DNA from: Yponomeuta sedellus
Lineage: Eukaryota > Arthropoda > Insecta > Lepidoptera > Yponomeutidae
Length of the DNA: 64,000 nucleotides
NCBI GenBank assembly: GCA_934045075.1
Contig: OW203724.1
Span: 6,993,473 to 7,057,472 of the forward strand
Direction: 5' to 3'
Shown here: in pieces, positions 1 to 11,750 of the stretch
Layout: each line of letters starts with the position of its first letter
Position numbering within the stretch: position 1 is the first letter of the stretch
Program-made: the position numbers and the translations under genes
The notes under the pieces: generated by a model
What the model was told of the DNA's origin: nothing
The model's database searches: none
The model's input: the letters and a program-made list of their open reading frames with translations, nothing else

Positions 1-1163
1 AGAAAAACGTAAAGTCTAGACCTGCCTGCCTGTAATAAGTCTGGGATACTTTTCCTGACTTATTACAGGCGAACGTGAATTGCAGTCACGTTTTTCTCTG
101 AAATTGATTCATTCATTTTGTAAGGCCCCCTCCAAAAATCAGTTTCAGTACATCTGTGCAGGTTACTTACGTCACGGGCGTAAGCTATGAAATGTAAAGG
201 TTCACGTGTCGTCGACTGTTCATCGGTCTAACATAGGTTCTAATAGAGTAGTTACAGTCAACAGCACATCAACTTTTACATTCCAGCACCCATTAGGTTG
301 ACCTGCTGTCGACTGTACGTTGTTCATTATATCAGGCTCTGGCTCTGCTCATTCTTTTTCAGTAAGTATGTAGGTACAAAGATGTTGCGAGTCGCGCATG
401 CCTGGCTGTCGGTTCCCTATTCATATCACGCTTCTGAAAAATGCGTCCAAATACCCGTTAGGTAACCTCGTCCTCTTTAGGAGTTGAAGTTACGTTCATT
501 CATTATTAATGCTATTTAAATTAGCCAGGCACTAGAGCGGTGGTAATGTGGCGGTGGCACGGCGGCCTTACATTCTGGAGGTCGTAGGTTCGAACCCCGT
601 GCATGTACCAATGACTTCGTTTTCGAAGTGGAACACGACAAATTGATTGGTGGCAAGACATAGGCCTATATTTGGTGGGTTATTAGTATTACTAGTGGCG
701 GTTTACCACCAGTAATGCTACTCGTTTGACATCAACCAGGGGTCACGGGTAAGACATTCTGACGCAAGTAGCATCAACTCCCACTTGCTGCCTGCCCTTC
801 TCTGAGATAATTCTACAAGAAATGTCACTTAAGTTCAACAAGAAGACATTCAAACACAGGGGTTCTCTATTGCGTAAGTATCCACTGAGTTGAGTGAAGT
901 TGATTTTTACTTTTTTAAGGTACTTCAGCTGTCAAATGCATACATATTTTGACACTTTGGAGTCTTCTAAATGCTTAACTCGATACAGTGGAATGTTACG
1001 TAATAGAAGGGAAGTCACTAGGTATAAAGACAGCAATCTAGGTCCTAACCCTGCTCAAGCCTTTTCTACCTGTAACACAGTACGCTTTCACAGCACCTCT
1101 GCTGGGAAAGCTACGTGAAATACCTAAGGGTTTTTAGTATTTTATTGATTGACTGTTCTCCAG
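1..1163. other. Non-coding flank or intron upstream of lipase exon
   Basis: No coding exon was recognised here. The stretch ends in a good 3' splice site (TCTCCAG at 1157-1163) that opens the first lipase exon, so at least its right part is intron. It contains a decayed tRNA-headed SINE fragment around 523-640 (B-box-like GGTTCGAACCC near 588). The missing 5' exons of the lipase, with start codon and signal peptide, are either left of the window or too short to see. Confidence 0.6.
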
Positions 1164-4100
1164 GTAGACCTGTTCAGCGAGGACTGGCTGCGTCAAAGCG
1201 GCTGGGAGCCGTCACATGAGACGATCCTACTCATCCACGGGTACGCCGGAGGCGACGACACTCTGCCCATCGTGGTGTTGCGTGATGGTGAGCGAGCGTT
1301 TTGACATATTCTATGACTTTAGAAACGACGCGTGATGGTGAGCTAGCGTTTCGACATATTCTATGACTTTAGAAACGACGCGTGATGGTGAGCTAGCGTT
1401 TCGACATATTCTATGACTTTAGAAACGACGCGTGATGGTGAGCTAGCGTTTCGACATATTCTATGACTTTAGAAACGACGCGACGACGAAAATTGCCAAA
1501 CTGTTGTAGACAACTTTCTTGTAAAAGTAGGCATGTAACGTATACAGGCAGCGGTAGTGAGGAATCTAAATCAGCTCCTTTGACAGTTGAACTCGCAACA
1601 ACGATAAAAGAATTTATGGAAGAAAGCCATAGGTATTAATAATACATAATAATTACTTAAGTAGTAGATGAAGCTGGTGTGAGTAATGTTAATGATTCTA
1701 TTGGCGTTATATAGTTTTAAGTTAGCCTTTTAGTATTAAATAGGTATAAGTAACAGTGTCTAAACTAAATGTATTAAAAATACATGACACTCTTATTCTG
1801 TTTTAGTGCATAAAAATAATTAAGTACTTACTTTTCCTATACGTAAGCTACTTATGTATAAAATTGCAGTGCCCTTACAGGGCTCATGTTGCGCACTATT
1901 ATACCTATATGTTAAGACCTATTCTGTACCACATGAAGCAATAAACGAAATTGATATTGATATATATTGATTATTACATACATAAATTATTATTACTATA
2001 TAGTCATACATAAACGACACTTCAATGGAATCAAAGGTAGGTAACCTTTTAAGATGGCTCTGCTCTTTTGCGCCAAAGACAACAGGCAGTGGTAGTGAAT
2101 GGTTTTACCTCCAAGCTATTTTTCTCGCCCAATACAAATTAAAAATTCAATGACAATGTAAGGCAGGTAATAAACTTCGCCAGAAAACTAACTCCACACT
2201 ATTTGAGTTACACCACAAGAGGCCATATACTTAAAAAGTGTCAGTCATTTCGCGACTTGGGTGTTTAGGTACTTTGACTCCAAGGTGTCATTCGATAGTC
2301 CTAGGATTTATTTTTATTTTATTTTGGTTTGTTATTATTAGGCATACTTGGCCCCCGTGGTGGAGTGTGGCGTATATCTTCCTTAGAGAAGAGACCCGTG
2401 GCCCTCGGCAGCTCGGACAAACTAAATAAGGTAGTCCTCATATTAAGGGATGAGATAAGCGTTATATAGGTAAATAACAACTAACAGAGGACCTTTCTCC
2501 AACTTTGAACTACAAAACAGGTTTTTAAATATTTATTACAATAGAACACTAAAGATAATAATATAATAAATAAATATCGTTAGTCCGCTTACACCTAGAG
2601 ATGCATCACCAATCCCCAATGGAACTACTCTCCATGATAGACTACCGTATTTCTGTTCGCTCAACTAATCAAAGGCTCTTTTCCATCTTAACCCAGTTAA
2701 GACCATCTCTGGCCATCGAGGTCCCATACGTCGAAGGTGCAAGTTTTAACGAGAATCTCGCAGATGTAGACCTCTTCAATTTGACGAATTGTTCAATAGT
2801 CTGGTGGGGACTATGCTCATGACGATTAGTAGTACCTACAAAGGACACGTAATAATGTGAACCATAAATATCAGTTGCTACCTATATGACATGCATGACT
2901 GAACTACATGACAAAATAATATCTTTATAAAATAAACGTTTTCATTCATTCTTTCTTTCAAATATTGATGTACATTAATTTTCATATTAGGTAGGTACCT
3001 ACCAAAACCTAGTATGCAGATAGGTAGGTAGGACCAAGGGGACAAGAAAACATACATTTTGCTAAAAATTTAATATCTAACACTGAGTTATTCTGAAAAG
3101 CTTTTCTCACGCTAGCAAAACAATCACTTCATTGCGGAAGCTCTACCATAACTCTACTTTTCTTTATAATATTAGGTAGGCATTAATTTTAGCAAAAAGA
3201 CGGAACCGATAACGCCAAGTAAAATATGCATAAGACTGTGCAAGTTTCTTGCTAATTAGTGATTGAATTGAAAGTGCTATGCTTAGCATAAAACAGTAAA
3301 CTGGTGTTTGTTTCCCACGACTTTCTCCTTCACTTGCCGCCGCAGACTACTTAGTAGATAAACAAGTACCTACAGAATGATACACAAGGATCGCCCGACA
3401 GAGATAGGAACTTAGATTAGGAACTTAGTTGGCATTTTTCTCTGAGCAAGAGAAACGTATAAATCTTAACGCGTTGCAGCGGTAAACTTGGTTTGTTATA
3501 CATTTTTGAAGCTTAAATTCGAAACGGGGTTTTTGCTGTTTTTAGGTAGATATCCCAGTCCATTTTTTGAAAATGAAACGTGGGAGGGATCGTTTCTTTG
3601 AACGTCTATTAGTCTGGGCCTATAATACCTAGATGCAAGTTATTGCAGATAATTTTGTACAAAACCTGGCTCAACGTTATGTACGAGTACCTATGTTCTT
3701 ACGGACGGACGGGCTATCGCAACGGAAATTACCGCTACGCTATACATTGACAATTTTAATTTACCTCTACCAGGGCCGGATCTACCTAAGGGCTGCTTGG
3801 GCTGCAGCCCAGGGCCCCGAGGTTACAAGGGGCCCCCAGATCCCGCTAAAAACAGTAGGCGATAATTTGAATTTAAATAATGGTTGTCTGTAAAGTCGGT
3901 TTACGGACTATATTTTACGTGATAACGTCAGAAGAAAACATTGATGAAAAATTGCATACCTACTTTTATGAATTGAGTTAAGGGGGGAAATACGTGTAAA
4001 AGGATGTTTTCATGCTGATTTTCATGAGTTTTTTTAAGGTATAAAAATAAATATTATTTATTGAAACATAAACAAAAAAATAGTACGTACAGACACACAC

Positions 4101-7100
4101 ACATACAGACATTTTTGGGATATGTTAAGTAGTTTCAGCCCAGGGCCTCACAAATTAAAGATCCGCCCCTGACGTCTACGCTATGAATTTACGATAGGTA
4201 AAGGTAGACCGCTGTCGCGACGCTGTCTACCGACATGCCGTTTGATTGAAAGATGCATAGATGTAGGCCCACATGTACTCGTATTTCTATGACTGTTACA
4301 CGCCATCGCATAGGCGCTTACAGTTTGTTAAATTAGCTTTTAGAATATAGGTACCTCGGGCTCTATAGTAAGCCTCGGTTTTCGGCGAAAGCACACGAGT
4401 GTAATACTACTTCCTACTCTGTATAAACCTGTTCTTTACTATTTAAATAAATAAATATTCATGGACATATTACACAGATCTCGTTAGCCCTATACTAAGT
4501 ACAACTAAATGACTTGTGTTATAGGTGCTAACTCGACGATAGATTTAATACAATAAATACATAGATAACATCCAAGACCCGAGACAAACTAGAAAAGTTC
4601 GTTTCCTAGTTTGACCCGGCCGGGGTTCGAACCCGAGACCTTCGGTTTTACAGTCAGCGTGCCAAACCGCTGCGCCACCGAGGCCGTCTTTGAAATTTTG
4701 AAAAGTTATATAAATTAGGTGTCATATTAGTTCCGATATTTCTATTACACGAATATATTATATCCGATTCTATCCGATAGTGCCCGAGGTATATTCTAAA
4801 GGGTATATTCTTATGGTTCTACCCACTGAGCGGTGGTAGCTCAGTGGGTAGAACCATGGACTGGCAAGCGAGAGCCCCAGGTTCGATCCCGAGTGCGGGC
4901 ATGTACCAATGACATTGTTTAATTTCAAAGTAACGTACATTTGCGAATTTGTAGTCGCAATACCACACGCTAATTGTGAAGGAAAACATCGTGAGGAAAC
5001 CCGCGGCTTGGTTGGCTCCGCACGTATTGACTAGTCTTTCCTGTGGGCTAGGCCGACTAAGCTGTCAGGATGGTATAGGTGCTGGGCAAGCCTACACCAT
5101 CTATAAAAACCATGTCCCAGGCACTACAGCGTCGGAGTGCTCCCTTCACCCATCTAGTGTGAGAGTGAGGATACCACTGGACTCTGTATAAATCATCTCA
5201 TTACGTAGATGCAAAAAGGTCAATCATTCTTAAATAGGTATAAGTAACAGTGTCTAAACTAATTGTATTAAAATACATGACACTCTTATTCAATTTTAGT
5301 GCATAAAAATAATTAAGTAGGTACTTATTTTTCTAATACGTAAGCTACCTATGTATAAAATTGCAGTGCCCTTACAGGGCTCATGTTGCGAACTATTATA
5401 TGTTAAGACCTACACATGAAGCAATAAACGAACTTGAACTTGAAAGCTAACAGACTGTAGGTACCTACCTTAATATCTTGCCTTCATTTTGGTCCTAATG
5501 TCTCTGACTGACAAACTAAGCAAACTCTATTTAATTTCCATGTAGGTACCTACCAAGCACTAACCCGTCTAAACCTATCATGTTACTCATGGTAGTTAGT
5601 GGTTGATCCACTCTAGTTGATCCACTCGAAAACCTTTCCTCTCGCTCGTGCCTATCTACCTCTCAACGCAGCTGTAAGCTGCTCTCCACAACTCCGAACC
5701 TCTCTTTATATCCTGTACTATACAACACACGCTGTAAAGAAATCTTGTAGAGATACCAACGTGTCTTTAGTACCGTTCGGTTAATTATAGGTAGAGGAAA
5801 CTGTTTTCAGTTTTTTTTTATTTCTACCATTATTCATGACCTCTAAATATCTCTAATATCTACAGCTTACATGGGTATAATATATATGTATGCTGTGGTT
5901 TTCCTGTACCTCGAAGGCTCTGGTCTGTGGGTAGAACCTCGCGCGGCAGCTGATTTCTCGCTGAAGTCCGCTCTACCGACTTTGTCTATCTATCTAACGT
6001 GAACCTCATTCCCCACAGCCTACCTTCGTCGCGGCGGCTACAACGTTCTGATGCTGGACTGGGGTGGCCTCTGCCAGCCGCCTTGTTACGTAGCGGCCGT
6101 GAGCAACCTGCGGCCTGTGGCCCGGTGCGCCGCTGAGGCCCTAGCCGCGCTACGACGGGCCGGACTGAGGCCCGACCGCCTCACGTGCGTTGGGCACTCG
6201 CTCGGCGCGCATCTCTGTGGCGTCATGGCGAATTACCTAACATTCCGGCTAAATAGGATCATAGGTAAGTATCACGATGGAACTTCAAAATCGTAGACAA
6301 ACTTTGATCGGAAACGATAACGAGGCGGCATCTCTTCGTAAGGATAAAAATATTTATTTCCATTAGCTTCTTCCCATAATAGATAGGTACCTATGAGAAA
6401 TACCGTATGAGCATCTGGATAACTTCTGACAGTAGGTACCTAAGGCCCGCCACGGTCCTACAATCCTCCGCCAACCTGGACTTGGCCCCCGTGGTGGACT
6501 AGGTATGGCCTAACCATCCTGAGATGCACGAAGAGACCTGTGGGCTGGGGGCATACAGAGAGTTGATATGATATCTACCTACAACGTAATTACAACGCTA
6601 TAACCTGCGCAACACGAATTCCGCGAGGCGCCGAGTTGATCTGCACCAATAGTGTCAATGAAACAACCTTTACCGTAGTTATAATAAAACTATTAAAAGT
6701 TGTTCATAGAGTCATTAGTAGGTAGTAGGTAGGGTGATGAAAGTTTTATTGACATTTAAGAGACTCGCCCTACAGGTCTAGACCCGGCGCGGCCGCTCAT
6801 CCGGTCGGCGCCCGCCCTCCGGCTGGACCCGGGAGACGCGCGCGCCGTTCACGTGCTGCACACGAATGCAGGCCGCTACGGCGAGGCCTCCCGCCTGGGA
6901 CACGCGGACTTCTGCCTCAACGGGGGCCGCAGCCAGCCATTCTGCGAGGACACCATGAGTGAGTTCACCTAGCTCACTCGCTAGCTAGCTAAAACCTTAC
7001 CTACTTCATGGGGGGGGCGGATTTTGCTTTAGGCCAATTAAGTAACGTTATGTCACGTCTCTTTGCTGATATATTCGTAGAGACATCACCATAGTTAAGT

Positions 7101-8382
7101 ACCTATTTACATACCGAAATTCTCAATTCAGAAACTATCCCTATCTCGCCTAGTCTATACATAAGTACTCAAGTCTAAACCAACTTTATACTATAACGAG
7201 ACAATAAGATGATGAGGATAACAGTATAATAAAAAGAAAAATCATAGAATGTCGTATGCAGCTGAGAAAGAACAGGGGCGGTTAGTACTAGCATTGAATT
7301 TGAAGTATAAATTCAATGGTACTAGTACGCTACCTAGGGCGGCAAATGCTACTTGCCTGGCTTGGCTTCCTAAGGCGCTACAACCCTTTGTGTGTATTGG
7401 CTTCCTCAACAATCCTCTTCCGTGTTTGAGTCCTCTCTATCGTCCTTCAGTTCGTGTATTAGCTTGACAATACTCGTACGAAATATTTCGAAGGAATTGC
7501 TTTCCTCCGCCCCGCAGTCCCGCCCGGATAGTACCGAGATGACGGGAGAAAAACTTTTACTTGGCGAAGGAAATAAGGAGAGATGGGCTGTTCCTTTAAT
7601 CCATAAGGCGAATTGGGGGCAGGTGCCAAATATATTTACGACGAGCAACCGACGACCCGAGGTCCGTCTCTACTCAACTGATAACCTCTGCTAATCAGAA
7701 CGAAAAAATCAAGTAAGTAATTATCCGGAATTATGAAATGATTTTGATAAACCGAGAGAAAGAAGCGCCAATGCCTAAAAAAGCTTTAGAAAAACCTGCT
7801 AAAGTAACACTACGATATTTTCCTCTCCAACCAGACGAGGCCCTCTGCAGCCACATTTGGTCGATCTGCTACCAAGCGGAGTCGCTGTTCACGGCCCGCG
7901 CCGCCTCGCCCTGCGGCCGCCGCTGCTCTGTGCGCGTGCCGCCTGCCCGCGCCTCTGCCCTGCCCGTGCCGATGGGACAACCCACTCCCATGACGTAAGT
8001 TCTACGCAGAGCAACCCACGCACTCCGTGAACCGACGGGACCGGTGTCGTTCTGTTCTGTTCTGTCGGTGCTGAATATAGGCCCCTCCCAAGACACGCCA
8101 CTAAGATCGATCTTCGGCTCTTCCTTCATTCTCAACCTTTGCAGCACCATTTTACGGTTCCATGTTCACAGGGCATCGGGCGCGTACTGCGTTGAGGAGT
8201 TCACACCTCCGTTTTGCCCGTCCGGCCCCAGCGGGTTCCCCGACGGCGATCCCCGCTGTTGCCTCGACAACATGTACGCCGTCGCAGCCACGTCTGAGAA
8301 GCCTCCTAGGAACCGACCTCGACCGCTAGTGAGGCTGCGATCCCGGAAAAGGAAGCAATACGAAGTAGCAACGGAAGACTAG
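1164..8382 (+). CDS. Pancreatic-lipase-family lipase/phospholipase A1-like, 5' end missing
   Basis: Five exons join in frame: 1164-1287, 6019-6264, 6776-6958, 7835-7994 and 8172-8382 (stop TAG). They encode about 307 residues of an alpha/beta-hydrolase of the PF00151 family, usually secreted enzymes that cleave acylglycerols or phospholipids. Seen in order: the oxyanion strand LLIHGYAGG (exon 1), the nucleophile elbow GHSLGAH (exon 2), the catalytic Asp in GLDPARP (start of exon 3), HTNAGRYG and GHADFCLNGG (exon 3), and the catalytic His in CSHIWS (exon 4). The triad is complete. The last exon is Cys-rich and ends in a basic, Arg/Lys-rich tail. No signal peptide is seen because the N-terminus is missing. 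Junction phases 1, 1, 1 and 2 agree at every splice. The intron after the first exon is 4.7 kb and full of repeats. Substrate preference cannot be read from the sequence. Confidence 0.88.
1281..1480 (+). repeat. 50-bp minisatellite, 4 copies, spanning a 5' splice site
   Basis: Four head-to-tail 50-bp units (1281-1330, 1331-1380, 1381-1430, 1431-1480), nearly identical. Each unit begins CGTGATGGTGAGC, which in the first unit is the end of the lipase exon plus its splice donor (exon ends at 1287). The unit therefore repeats the exon end and donor every 50 bp. Copies 2-4 differ from copy 1 by very few bases (AGCTAGCG against AGCGAGCG). Confidence 0.95.
1737..1950 (+). repeat. Retrotransposon 3'-end copy 1
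   Basis: Nearly the same 210-bp sequence occurs at 5233-5443. Both contain GTAACAGTGTCTAAACTAA, TGCAGTGCCCTTACAGGGCT and end AATAAACGAA followed by a short hexamer run (ATTGATATTGAT here). A conserved 3' segment with a short variable tandem tail is what truncated non-LTR retrotransposon insertions leave. Confidence 0.6.
2341..2430 (-). repeat. Fragment of dispersed repeat family D
   Basis: Carries TTGGCCCCCGTGGTGGAGT and AGAGACCCGTGG, also found at 6485-6550, 23873-24110, 53700-54000 and 61570-61830. Only the end of the family consensus is present. I do not know the class; it behaves like a SINE or a short LINE end. Confidence 0.45.
3771..4171. mobile_element. hAT-like non-autonomous element (401 bp)
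   Basis: The ends are imperfect inverted repeats starting CAGGGCCGGATCT on the left and, reversed, CAGGGGCGGATCT on the right, each followed inward by a related GGGCC/CAGCCC-rich segment. The flanks are ACCTCTAC (3763-3770) and ACGTCTAC (4172-4179), an 8-bp target duplication with one mismatch, as hAT elements make. No transposase is encoded. Confidence 0.65.
4440..4690 (-). mobile_element. tRNA-headed SINE, antisense
   Basis: Read on the minus strand, a tRNA-like head (GTGGCGCAGCGG A-box region, GGTTCGAACCCC B box) starts near 4690 and is followed by an unrelated body ending near 4440 in an ATTTATTTATTTA-type tail. It is not a functional tRNA because the acceptor arm does not pair well. Confidence 0.6.
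4829..5190 (+). mobile_element. tRNA-headed SINE (family C, GTGAGGAAACC type)
   Basis: Head: GGTAGCTCAGTGGGTAGA (A box) and AGGTTCGATCCC (B box), pol III internal promoter elements. Body: GAAGGAAAACATCGTGAGGA followed by AACCCGC, a motif I know from lepidopteran SINEs. Related pieces lie at 523-640 (+), 39250-39430 (-), 39640-39760 (-) and 54655-54720 (-). Confidence 0.7.
5233..5443 (+). repeat. Retrotransposon 3'-end copy 2
   Basis: Near-duplicate of 1737-1950 in the same orientation and the same intron. It ends AATAAACGAA followed by CTTGAACTTGAA, so the terminal hexamer differs from copy 1. It directly follows the family-C SINE. Confidence 0.6.
6440..6772. repeat. Dispersed repeats reaching into a lipase splice acceptor
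   Basis: 6440-6560 is a family-D fragment (GGCCCGCCACGG, CCCCCGTGGTGG). From about 6625 the motif GCGAGGCGCCGAGTT begins a second repeat whose other copy is at about 29143-29275; both finish TTTAAGAGACTCGCC or TTTTAGAGACTCGCC. In this copy that end lies immediately before the acceptor CTACAG of lipase exon 3 (exon starts 6776). Confidence 0.5.
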
Positions 8383-9429
8383 CTCAGTTTAGTATAGGAT
8401 ATCCAAAGCTAGTGTAGCGTTCACAAACATCAATATTTTCACTTTTTGTTTCGCGATTTCATCTTAAGTATATCTAGTACCTAGCACAGAGGAATATAGT
8501 AGCTAAGACGAGTAGAGCCCAGTCCATGTGAAAAAAAATATCCGTTTTGTTCAGTGACCTATTTTTTTACTAAGATGGCCGGTGTACATTATACAAGCAG
8601 CTCGTTGTAGATGAAATAGGTTACTCCGTCTGAGTATGCCACATTTTATGTTCTGCGGAGTATACTTAGATCGAAAATACGGCTTAAATGAATGATTCGC
8701 GTCCGTAGAAATAGTTTAATGCAATGACTCGCGCGGGCGAGTTGTAATGTGTGGTGCGACTGACTTACGGTTACCAATCGTTTGAGGCGGAGTGGACGAT
8801 CACCGAGTAGTGCTGTGGCGGACGCATCTAATCTAACGTTCGGAGGGTTTAAAATCGGTACAACCAGCATAGAGCATAAATTGTTTATTCAGTGATGATT
8901 GCAAAAATAAAGATGGTATTCTATAAAAGCTGTAATACCTATAAGTATTTTAAAAACTAATGGCTTTGATGGCAAAGTCACTAATGTATGTAATAAAGTA
9001 CGGATTTGGGATAGTAAGTTATTAATAGTTAGTAAGCTAAACTGATACCATTGAACGAATAAAGATTGTTACCGCCGAAAATGGAAAGCCCGAATTATAG
9101 TAATTAGTTATATTTAAAACATATTAAATAATAAAAGGACAATTAAAACAGATCCATTCGCTACACCGTTGCTAAGTAAGTTTTCTAACAGATCACAGCA
9201 ACGGGGTTGCCAGATCTGTCGCCAACAAAGATGTTTAACAAAGATATCAAGATGGGGCGAAAGTAATATCACAATGTATACTTATTGTACTAATTTATTT
9301 GATGATGTAAAATAATTAAGACGAAATGTAATCAGTCTTCAAAACAATGTGAAAGCACAAAATATTCTTATCTTATGTTATTTCAGCCGCCAAGGCGTTA
9401 TTTTTGCCCCACCTTGTATAAATAATGTC
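8383..9429. other. Intergenic: lipase 3' flank
   Basis: Follows the lipase stop codon. AATAAA-type polyadenylation hexamers occur near 8905 and 9058 but none can be assigned. No coding feature recognised; GC falls sharply after 8400. Confidence 0.5.
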
Positions 9430-9561
9430 TTAACCCTTTAAAGAGCAACTTTTTTTTTTTGCCAATCACTTTAATTTTTTGATATGTTGCACTGTTGGGT
9501 TGGACAAGCAATGTAATTTCTCAAAATTTATGTCGCACTTTGAAAAAACAAAAAAAAAGGC

Positions 9562-9662
9562 GGTCAACCATATGACCGATGACCATCCATAACAAAAGTG
9601 AGTGGTCAACCATTTGACCAGTGAGCATTGTAAACATGGTGTATGCGGTCAACCATTTGACC
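9562..9662. repeat. Left subterminal palindromes of the piggyBac element (3 copies)
   Basis: Three copies of a 16-bp imperfect palindrome GGTC-N8-GACC: 9562-9577, 9604-9619 and 9647-9662. The last two are identical (GGTCAACCATTTGACC). Likely transposase-binding sites by analogy with subterminal repeats of other piggyBac elements. Confidence 0.8.
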
Positions 9663-9848
9663 AGTGAGCTTTCTGTTCATTTTAAAGTTTTAATGTTATG
9701 TTAGGGAATTTAAAAAAAAGCAATGCAAATTTTAAGTATTTTCATTTATTTAAAATTATCAAAAGAGCAATTACTTATTCTAAATGGCACACTTTGGAAA
9801 ATCTGAAATTATGACACGAGACAAACATAAATTATGATTTAGACATAC

Positions 9849-11750
9849 TTATTTGTAAAAATTTTTACAGCCATTCAAATGGAATGGGCCAAAACATGGA
9901 ATGCAAACGGCAACCTTGCAAACCGAGCAACCCACTTTACTGCGTCGGTAATTTTCTGTAGTGCAACAGTATGCACATCTACGTAGAGTTATCATTTCAG
10001 GGTAATGCCCTACATAATTTTGGAGAGGATTTAGACTTGGTCTGCCCATTCTTTTTCTGCTACAGAAATCTTTTATAAGTGCATCGGCAAGTTTACTGCG
10101 GAACTGAAGATGTGTTAGAGGTTTGTGTGAAGCTGAACTTTGGTTCACAGTGTACTTGTAAATAATAAAAGAGTTAACTATAGCTGCATCCAATAAATAG
10201 TAAAAAATCTTCAACCACCACCGTCTACTTTTCCATGCTATGGCATAGGAAGACATTAATTGGTCAAATCTGTCAACTCCTCCCATAAAATTATTATAAT
10301 CAGAGATTATTTGTGGACAAACTATAGTTTCTTTGTCACCCTGCTTATTTGTTCTTTGGACAGTATTCATTTCAGCCGGGCTATGCATATTAGATGTCAT
10401 AATCACTGATTTTGTTCCTCTGTCCATCCATTTAGTCACCGATATAGAGCCATCCATAACGCTATCATATTCTCCAGTTTTCAAGTCCTTATCTTCTTTT
10501 ATACGTTGCTTAGGGAAATGTTTTCTTGTTGGCATTATTGTCCCACAAGCAAAAAGGTTTCTTTTTAATAATTCTTTCATGATGGTAATGGTGGTAAAAA
10601 AACGATCGAAAAACAAACAATAACCAAGCCCTATGAACATGTTACTCAGATCCATAACCACTCTTTCTCCTAGTCCAAATTCTGTATGATTTTCCTTCTT
10701 TCCCTCATATACTTCCATAGTAATCATATACCCAGTAACGGCACAGCAAATAACCCATACTTTGAAACCCCTCTTTGTAGGCTTATTTGGCATGTATTGC
10801 TTCATGGTGCTTCGACCCTTGAAAGGAATCATGCTTTCGTCTATGCTCAAGAAACGACTAGGTGAAAACGCTGTTCTAAATGAAGCTGCCAGAGACATCA
10901 GCAAAGGTCTGACTTTATGTAAGCGATCAAATTCAGGGTCAGTCCGTCTTTTTATAGTCCTATTATCATTTAGGTGCAAATATCTCAAAATTCTAAGGAA
11001 TCTTTTCAGTGACATCAGTTGGGCTATTCTTTGAACTCTGAAGTTGGCATTGGTACTCCAATAAAGTCTTAGCGAAGGTAGCTGGTGAAACCCCATAATT
11101 ATCAAGATACCAAAAAATGCCTCAAGCTCATCTTGGCTCAAATTCAGTGTAACACCAAGTTGGCTGGCGTACCTGACAGTTTCTTGAAGGATATTAGCCA
11201 TCACTTCCATTGTAAAGAAAAGCTGAAAAATTTTCAAGGGCTGCATTACATCAACCTCCACATTTATGCCTGTATATTCCTTGAATTTGTACTTCTTGAA
11301 TTCAGGCGGTTGTCTGTAATATCTTTTGAAATCAAACGGATGGTCAGGCACCCTTGATACTGAACGAATTCCACCTCTTGTACGTACTCTTCCTCTGCCT
11401 CGTCCTCTACTGGTTCCTCTCCTGGACCCTCTGCCTCTTCCATGCCCCATACTTGAATGTTCCTCGTCTTCACTGCTCGACAGACTTTCATTGGAGCTGC
11501 TCGGACCATCAGTGATAACAGCAGGTGTAGGACTAGCTATATTTTCTTCAATGGGTGCAGATAACTGTTGTTGCGGCGCCGAAGATGTTGATACCTCTGT
11601 TGGTAATGGCAGCACATCGTCGGCATCCTCGTCACCCCCAATGTCAGAGTTTTCCGCTTGCTCATCCGTGATGCCTTCAAAAAGGGTCTCCCACGCATTT
11701 TCATCTAGGTTTTCTAGTTCGCTGAGTTTCAGGTTCTTTTTTGGAGGCAT
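9849..11750 (-). CDS. piggyBac-family transposase, intact (633 aa)
   Basis: Cut-and-paste DDE/D transposase that excises and reinserts its element at TTAA. N-terminal third is acidic and low-complexity (residues 1-100), followed by an Arg-Gly-rich stretch (about 101-127), then the catalytic domain. Catalytic aspartates are visible as SIDESM (Asp304), FFDRFF (Asp382) and GGVDRFDQ (Asp493); the 78-residue gap between the first two equals that of the canonical enzyme. The C-terminus carries a Cys-rich zinc-binding domain from about 592 (Cys592/595, 608/611, 616/619, His624, Cys628), which in this family binds DNA or directs the protein to the nucleus. No stop or frameshift interrupts it. A host-domesticated PGBD gene is less likely because TIRs and TTAA flanks are preserved. 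Confidence 0.93.
   Translation of the reverse strand: MPPKKNLKLSELENLDENAWETLFEGITDEQAENSDIGGDEDADDVLPLPTEVSTSSAPQQQLSAPIEENIASPTPAVITDGPSSSNESLSSSEDEEHSSMGHGRGRGSRRGTSRGRGRGRVRTRGGIRSVSRVPDHPFDFKRYYRQPPEFKKYKFKEYTGINVEVDVMQPLKIFQLFFTMEVMANILQETVRYASQLGVTLNLSQDELEAFFGILIIMGFHQLPSLRLYWSTNANFRVQRIAQLMSLKRFLRILRYLHLNDNRTIKRRTDPEFDRLHKVRPLLMSLAASFRTAFSPSRFLSIDESMIPFKGRSTMKQYMPNKPTKRGFKVWVICCAVTGYMITMEVYEGKKENHTEFGLGERVVMDLSNMFIGLGYCLFFDRFFTTITIMKELLKRNLFACGTIMPTRKHFPKQRIKEDKDLKTGEYDSVMDGSISVTKWMDRGTKSVIMTSNMHSPAEMNTVQRTNKQGDKETIVCPQIISDYNNFMGGVDRFDQLMSSYAIAWKSRRWWLKIFYYLLDAAIVNSFIIYKYTVNQSSASHKPLTHLQFRSKLADALIKDFCSRKRMGRPSLNPLQNYVGHYPEMITLRRCAYCCTTENYRRSKVGCSVCKVAVCIPCFGPFHLNGCKNFYK

Larger units (their letters stand above)
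1481..6018. other. Lipase intron 1, repeat-rich
   Basis: Between the minisatellite and the second lipase exon I find only repeats: two copies of a retrotransposon 3' tail (1737-1950, 5233-5443), a repeat fragment at 2341-2430, an hAT-like non-autonomous element (3771-4171), an antisense tRNA-headed SINE (about 4440-4690) and a sense SINE (4829-5190). The short open frames scattered here have no recognisable domain. Confidence 0.7.

Noticed and set aside
7283..7330. Small inverted repeat in a lipase intron (TACTAGCATTGAATTT and its complement)
   Set aside because: Short arms with mismatches and no flanking duplication; not distinguishable from chance or an old fragment.
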